Of a stretch of 64,000 nt of DNA, positions 60,613-64,000 are shown one piece after another. Numbering within the stretch: the first letter of the stretch is position 1; every line of letters starts with the position of its first letter. Made by a program: the position numbers and the translations under genes. Source of the DNA: Cellulophaga omnivescoria (GTDB lineage Bacteria > Bacteroidota > Bacteroidia > Flavobacteriales > Flavobacteriaceae). The stretch spans positions 62,001-126,000 of the forward strand of contig NZ_MDDP01000034.1 in the NCBI RefSeq assembly GCF_001999725.1, given 5' to 3'. Below the pieces are notes generated by a model. The model did not search any database. It was given only the letters and a program-made list of their open reading frames with translations, and was not told the origin of the DNA.

Positions 60613-61275
60613 TTACACTTGCCTACCATCTAATAAGTTTATTGTTCTGGAGGCGTATGCTGCATTTTTTTCTGAGTGTGTAACCTGTATTATTGTTACG
60701 CCTTCTTTATTTAACTCTTTAAAAATCTCCATAATTTCTTCGCCTTGCTTAGAATTTAGGTTGCCTGTTGGCTCATCTGCTAAAATAAGTTTTGGATTAG
60801 ATATTAATGCCCTAGCAATACCTACCAACTGCTGTTGACCACCACTAAGCTGACTTGGAAATAGGTTTTGCTTGCCTACAATATTAAATTTATCTAGCAT
60901 ATCTGCTACCAATGCTTTACGCTCAGACGAGCTATACTTTTTATATAATAAAGGCATTTCTAAGTTTTCATACACCGTAAGTTCATCTAATAAATGATAG
61001 GCCTGAAAAACAAAACCAATGTATTGCTTATACAAATTAGAGCGGTGTTTTTCTTTTAAATTATGAACGGAGTCTTCTAAAAAATTATATTCACCTTCAT
61101 TAAATACATCTAACATACCAATAATATTTAACAAGGTTGATTTTCCAGAACCAGACGGCCCCATTATGGAAATAAACTCGCCTTCTTCTACTTTTAAATT
61201 GATGTCTTTTAACAAAAATATTTTTTGCCCGCCAGACTGTACCCATTTGTATATATGGTTTAATTCTAATAACAT
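60613..61275 (-). CDS. ABC transporter ATP-binding protein (MacB/LolD-type)
   Basis: A 220-residue ATPase subunit with Walker A GPSGSGKST (about 39-47), the ABC signature LSGGQQQLVGIARAL (about 143-157) and Walker B LILADEPTGNLNS. It belongs to the group that drives MacB- or LolD-like extraction of lipoproteins or export of antimicrobials. Two FtsX/MacB-type permeases lie upstream on the same strand, 11 nt from this gene, so the unit is one transporter with two permeases. The substrate is unknown. Confidence 0.92.
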   Translation of the reverse strand: MLLELNHIYKWVQSGGQKIFLLKDINLKVEEGEFISIMGPSGSGKSTLLNIIGMLDVFNEGEYNFLEDSVHNLKEKHRSNLYKQYIGFVFQAYHLLDELTVYENLEMPLLYKKYSSSERKALVADMLDKFNIVGKQNLFPSQLSGGQQQLVGIARALISNPKLILADEPTGNLNSKQGEEIMEIFKELNKEGVTIIQVTHSEKNAAYASRTINLLDGRQV

Positions 61276-61286
61276 ATTATATTTTT

Positions 61287-63731
61287 TTATTCTGTTCGTA
61301 AACTTTTTACAGGATTTTGTGTTGATGATATGTAGGTGCGCACGCCCATAATTAACATTGCAACTATTAGCATAATAACACCACTAATTGCAAAAACCCA
61401 CCAACTTAATTTTGTTTTATTAGCAAAGTCTTGCAACCAATAATCTATACCAAAATAGGCTATTGGCGCAGCAATTATAAATGCAATTAATACCAAGCCT
61501 AAAAACTCTTTACTTAGCAATACATTTAGCTCTAATAAAGATGCCCCCAACACTTTACGTATACCTATTTCTTTGGTTCTGCGTTCTGTAGTGTAAACTA
61601 CAAGACCTAATAACCCCAAACAACTAATTACAATTGCTAAACCAGTAGCCCAATTAAGTAACACTGCTGTTTTACGTTCCTGACTATAAAAACGTTTTAT
61701 AGTATCATCCATAAAAATAAGTTCAAAAGGCTCATTGGTATAAACTGTATTCCAAGCATTTTTTAATTTATCTGTAGCGTGTTTTAGGTTTTCTCCGTTA
61801 ACATTGGCAAAAGATATATGAAACGTTTTAAATTTTCTGTTTGCACCGCCTGTACCTACAAAAGCCAATGGCTTAATTGCTGTTTTTAAAGAACGCTGAT
61901 TAAAATCTTTCATAACACCAACAATTGGATTTTGCTCACCATCAGCTTTTATTATTTTACCCAAAGCATCTTCTGGTTTTTTAAAGCCAAGCATACGCAT
62001 ATAGGTTTGGTTTATTACGTATTCTGTAATACTATCATTATTTTGTTTTCTACCAGCTAATAATTCTATTCCGTAAATGTCTAAATAGTTTTTATCGCCA
62101 TACAGCAATTGCAATTCTGTATGCACAGGTGCATTGTTTTCATCAAAATAACTAGTATTTGTTGCGCTAGTACTAAAGGATGCTGGCGGGTATTCTGCCA
62201 AACTAACTTTGTTTACTTCTGGTATTGCCTCTATTTTTGTTAACAAGCGTTGTTGTTTTTCTGGTGTCATAGTATACCAAGGCGCTCTAACAGATGCTAT
62301 GGCTTTGGTTTTAAAACCCATATCTTTTTGTAATAAAAAGGATATTTGTTTGCCCACCAAAAGGGTAGCTATTATAAAAATCTGTGCTATTATAAACTGA
62401 AAAACAGTTAGGTATTTACGTAATGATGTTTTATCATTAGACGCTACAATTTGATTTTTTAATACTGCTATTGGTTTAAAATGAGAGAGTACTACTGCCG
62501 GATAAAACCCAGATAATACTGTAACAACTAAAAGCAATAAAATAATGAATACAATAACTGTTGGCTCTGCAAATAACTCTGAACTTAGACCTGTTGGTAT
62601 ATAGTTTGCAAATATATTTAACAGCCAAAAAGAAAGTGCTATAGACACAATTGCAGCACAAATGGTTAGTAAAAAAGTTTCTCCTAAAAACTGATAAATT
62701 AGTTGTTTTTTAGAGCCTCCTAGTGTTTTTCTAACGCCAATTTCTTTTGCTCTTTGCGTTGCCTGTGCTGTATTTAAATTTATAAAATTAATACTACCTA
62801 ACAGCAGTAAAAAAAGAGCAATACAACCTAAGCTTACTAATACCGATTTACTTGCTGGCTCCGAGTCAAAATCAAAAGTATAATAGTTGGTATCAAAATG
62901 CATTTCTTGTAATGGCTGCATATAAAACTTGCGCTCATTACCAAACTCTTCTTCATTAGGGTCTTTATGTTCTTTTGCTAGCTTATTTAGTGTGAGCTGT
63001 ACATTTTTAGCACTAGAATTTTTAGCTATTTTTATAAACAATTGTGAAGCCGAGTTTGTACCGTTCCAATTACTGCTCAATACAGCACTTGTCATATCTG
63101 ACTGGTGCGCTGTTTTTAACGATATAAACTCTTCAAAAACAATATCTGTACGCTCTGTAAAATTAGCCACCACGCCAGTTACTTGCATATTTATGGTATC
63201 ATTATATACCATATGAGCACCAATTATATCTGTAAAAGCAGTATTTGGGAAATATTTTTTAGCTCTTTTTTCCGATAACACCAACTGATTTGGACTTTCT
63301 AAAGCATTTTCTTTAGAGCCCGCCAACCATTTATATTTAAACACATTAAAAAAACCTTTATCTGCATAAATTACATAATCTGGACTTTTAAATGTTTTAT
63401 TTGTAGCTGTGTTTTTTATGTGTAACGGATACGTAGTTAAAAAAGGAGCAACAGCAGCCAAACTAGCCGAGTTTTGTTTTAGTGCGTCAGCCAAAGGAAC
63501 TGAAACTCCCGGATTATAAAAGCTACCTTCTGGTGTTACAAACTCTGTTGTAACCCTATAAATATGTTCTTTATCTGGATGAAATTTATCAAAAGTAAAA
63601 TCGTAATACACCATTAAACCAATAACAAACGACACACTTAAACCAATGGCTAAACTGCTAATTTTAATTAAAGAAAAGAGCTTGTTATTCCATAGGTTTC
63701 TAAACGCTATTTTAAAATAATTCTTAATCAT
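61287..63731 (-). CDS. FtsX/MacB-like ABC transporter permease
   Basis: An 814-residue permease with the MacB-type layout repeated: N-terminal membrane helix (about 20-42), a large extracytoplasmic domain (about 45-285), three membrane helices (about 295-420), then a second periplasmic domain and four further helices. The conserved cytosolic loops RAKEIGVRKTLGG and RRTKEIGIRKVLGAS occur once in each half. It ends with NPVKSLRTE, like the partial permease upstream. It lies 11 nt from the ATPase gene and 23 nt from the other permease. Confidence 0.9.
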   Translation of the reverse strand: MIKNYFKIAFRNLWNNKLFSLIKISSLAIGLSVSFVIGLMVYYDFTFDKFHPDKEHIYRVTTEFVTPEGSFYNPGVSVPLADALKQNSASLAAVAPFLTTYPLHIKNTATNKTFKSPDYVIYADKGFFNVFKYKWLAGSKENALESPNQLVLSEKRAKKYFPNTAFTDIIGAHMVYNDTINMQVTGVVANFTERTDIVFEEFISLKTAHQSDMTSAVLSSNWNGTNSASQLFIKIAKNSSAKNVQLTLNKLAKEHKDPNEEEFGNERKFYMQPLQEMHFDTNYYTFDFDSEPASKSVLVSLGCIALFLLLLGSINFINLNTAQATQRAKEIGVRKTLGGSKKQLIYQFLGETFLLTICAAIVSIALSFWLLNIFANYIPTGLSSELFAEPTVIVFIILLLLVVTVLSGFYPAVVLSHFKPIAVLKNQIVASNDKTSLRKYLTVFQFIIAQIFIIATLLVGKQISFLLQKDMGFKTKAIASVRAPWYTMTPEKQQRLLTKIEAIPEVNKVSLAEYPPASFSTSATNTSYFDENNAPVHTELQLLYGDKNYLDIYGIELLAGRKQNNDSITEYVINQTYMRMLGFKKPEDALGKIIKADGEQNPIVGVMKDFNQRSLKTAIKPLAFVGTGGANRKFKTFHISFANVNGENLKHATDKLKNAWNTVYTNEPFELIFMDDTIKRFYSQERKTAVLLNWATGLAIVISCLGLLGLVVYTTERRTKEIGIRKVLGASLLELNVLLSKEFLGLVLIAFIIAAPIAYFGIDYWLQDFANKTKLSWWVFAISGVIMLIVAMLIMGVRTYISSTQNPVKSLRTE

Positions 63732-63754
63732 AATTATTATTTATAGGTTACAAT

Positions 63755-64000
63755 TTACTCTGTTCGTAAACTTTTTATTGGATTTGCTGTTGCTGCTTTA
63801 ATAGCTTGGAAACTTACTGTTATTAGCGCAATAATAACAGCACACATACCTGCAACAAAAAAGACTAGCCAGCCAATACTTATTCTAAAAGCAAAGGTCT
63901 CTAACCATTTTTGCATTATAATGTAGGCAACAGGAAAAGCAATTATAATAGATACAGCTATTAGCTTTAAAAAATCTGCCGATAACATTTGTGTAATTCC
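63755..64000 (-). CDS. FtsX/MacB-like permease, 5' part outside the window
   Basis: C-terminal 81 codons of a second permease paralogous to the downstream one. It is in frame to the window edge (an ATG at 63988 is internal). It has the typical LSADFLKLIAVSIIIAFPVAYI segment and ends NPIKSLRTE, nearly identical to the end of the neighbouring permease, consistent with gene duplication. Confidence 0.85.
   Translation of the reverse strand, partial: GITQMLSADFLKLIAVSIIIAFPVAYIIMQKWLETFAFRISIGWLVFFVAGMCAVIIALITVSFQAIKAATANPIKSLRTE

Noticed and set aside
1-64000. Insertion sequences, prophage, integrons, CRISPR arrays, tRNA or rRNA genes
   Set aside because: I saw no transposase or integrase motif, no regularly spaced direct repeats and no recognisable tRNA or rRNA segments on reading; a dedicated search could still find a small RNA.

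Overview
The window looks like chromosomal DNA of a marine-type member of the Flavobacteriaceae (Bacteroidota). The basis is low GC, almost no Shine-Dalgarno sites, many -7 boxes of the TAnnTTTG type, several Bacteroidota-typical lipoproteins and a complete MoxR/Bat aerotolerance operon. The species cannot be named from sequence alone. I see no tRNA, rRNA, CRISPR array, insertion sequence or prophage. Both window ends cut through genes: exonuclease III on the left and an ABC permease on the right.

Layout. 1-7.2 kb: central metabolism (exonuclease III, aldose epimerase, a SulP transporter, malate:quinone oxidoreductase, GpsA) plus a duplicated-domain lipoprotein. 7.4-15 kb: many small membrane proteins and lipoproteins of unknown function, a HipA-like kinase/DUF3037 pair, a 2OG-Fe(II) oxygenase and a SnoaL-like protein. 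15-24.5 kb: penicillin-binding protein 1C and an alpha-2-macroglobulin lipoprotein, an envelope repair/defence pair here separated by three small genes. 24.7-28 kb: two tandem CAP-domain lipoproteins, 3-hydroxyanthranilate dioxygenase and an ALDH7-type dehydrogenase. 28.4-30 kb: an OmpA-like protein with a membrane-anchored H3TH protein. 30-37 kb, minus strand: acyl-ACP desaturase, a phosphatase, a zinc-ribbon membrane protein, an SPFH-GYF protein, an AlbA_2 protein, an SDR and an aldo/keto reductase. 37.8-46.9 kb: MoxR, DUF58 and Bat operon. 47-55.4 kb: second SulP transporter, PheS, a RimB-RimK fusion, a CYTH protein, DNA polymerase IV and a 1-Cys peroxiredoxin. 55.5-60.5 kb: soluble histidine kinase, sigma-54 response regulator and an apparent target operon. 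60.6-64 kb: MacB/FtsX-like ABC transporter.

The strongest candidate for an undescribed system is 55.5-60.5 kb. A cytosolic NtrB-like kinase and an NtrC-type activator are followed directly by two tandem GGGG-N7-CCCC palindromes. About 100 bp further on there is a near-consensus sigma-54 promoter (GG-N10-GC), then a leader with a 13-bp stem. The operon that follows encodes an unannotated 55-residue four-cysteine protein, glutamate dehydrogenase, a GreA/Rnk-like protein and a 128-residue unknown. It reads as a self-contained nitrogen- or redox-responsive circuit. Second is the zinc-ribbon membrane protein/SPFH-GYF pair, which resembles in architecture the Bacillus YdjG/YdjI membrane-stress proteins. 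Third is the HipA-like kinase with overlapping DUF3037 gene.
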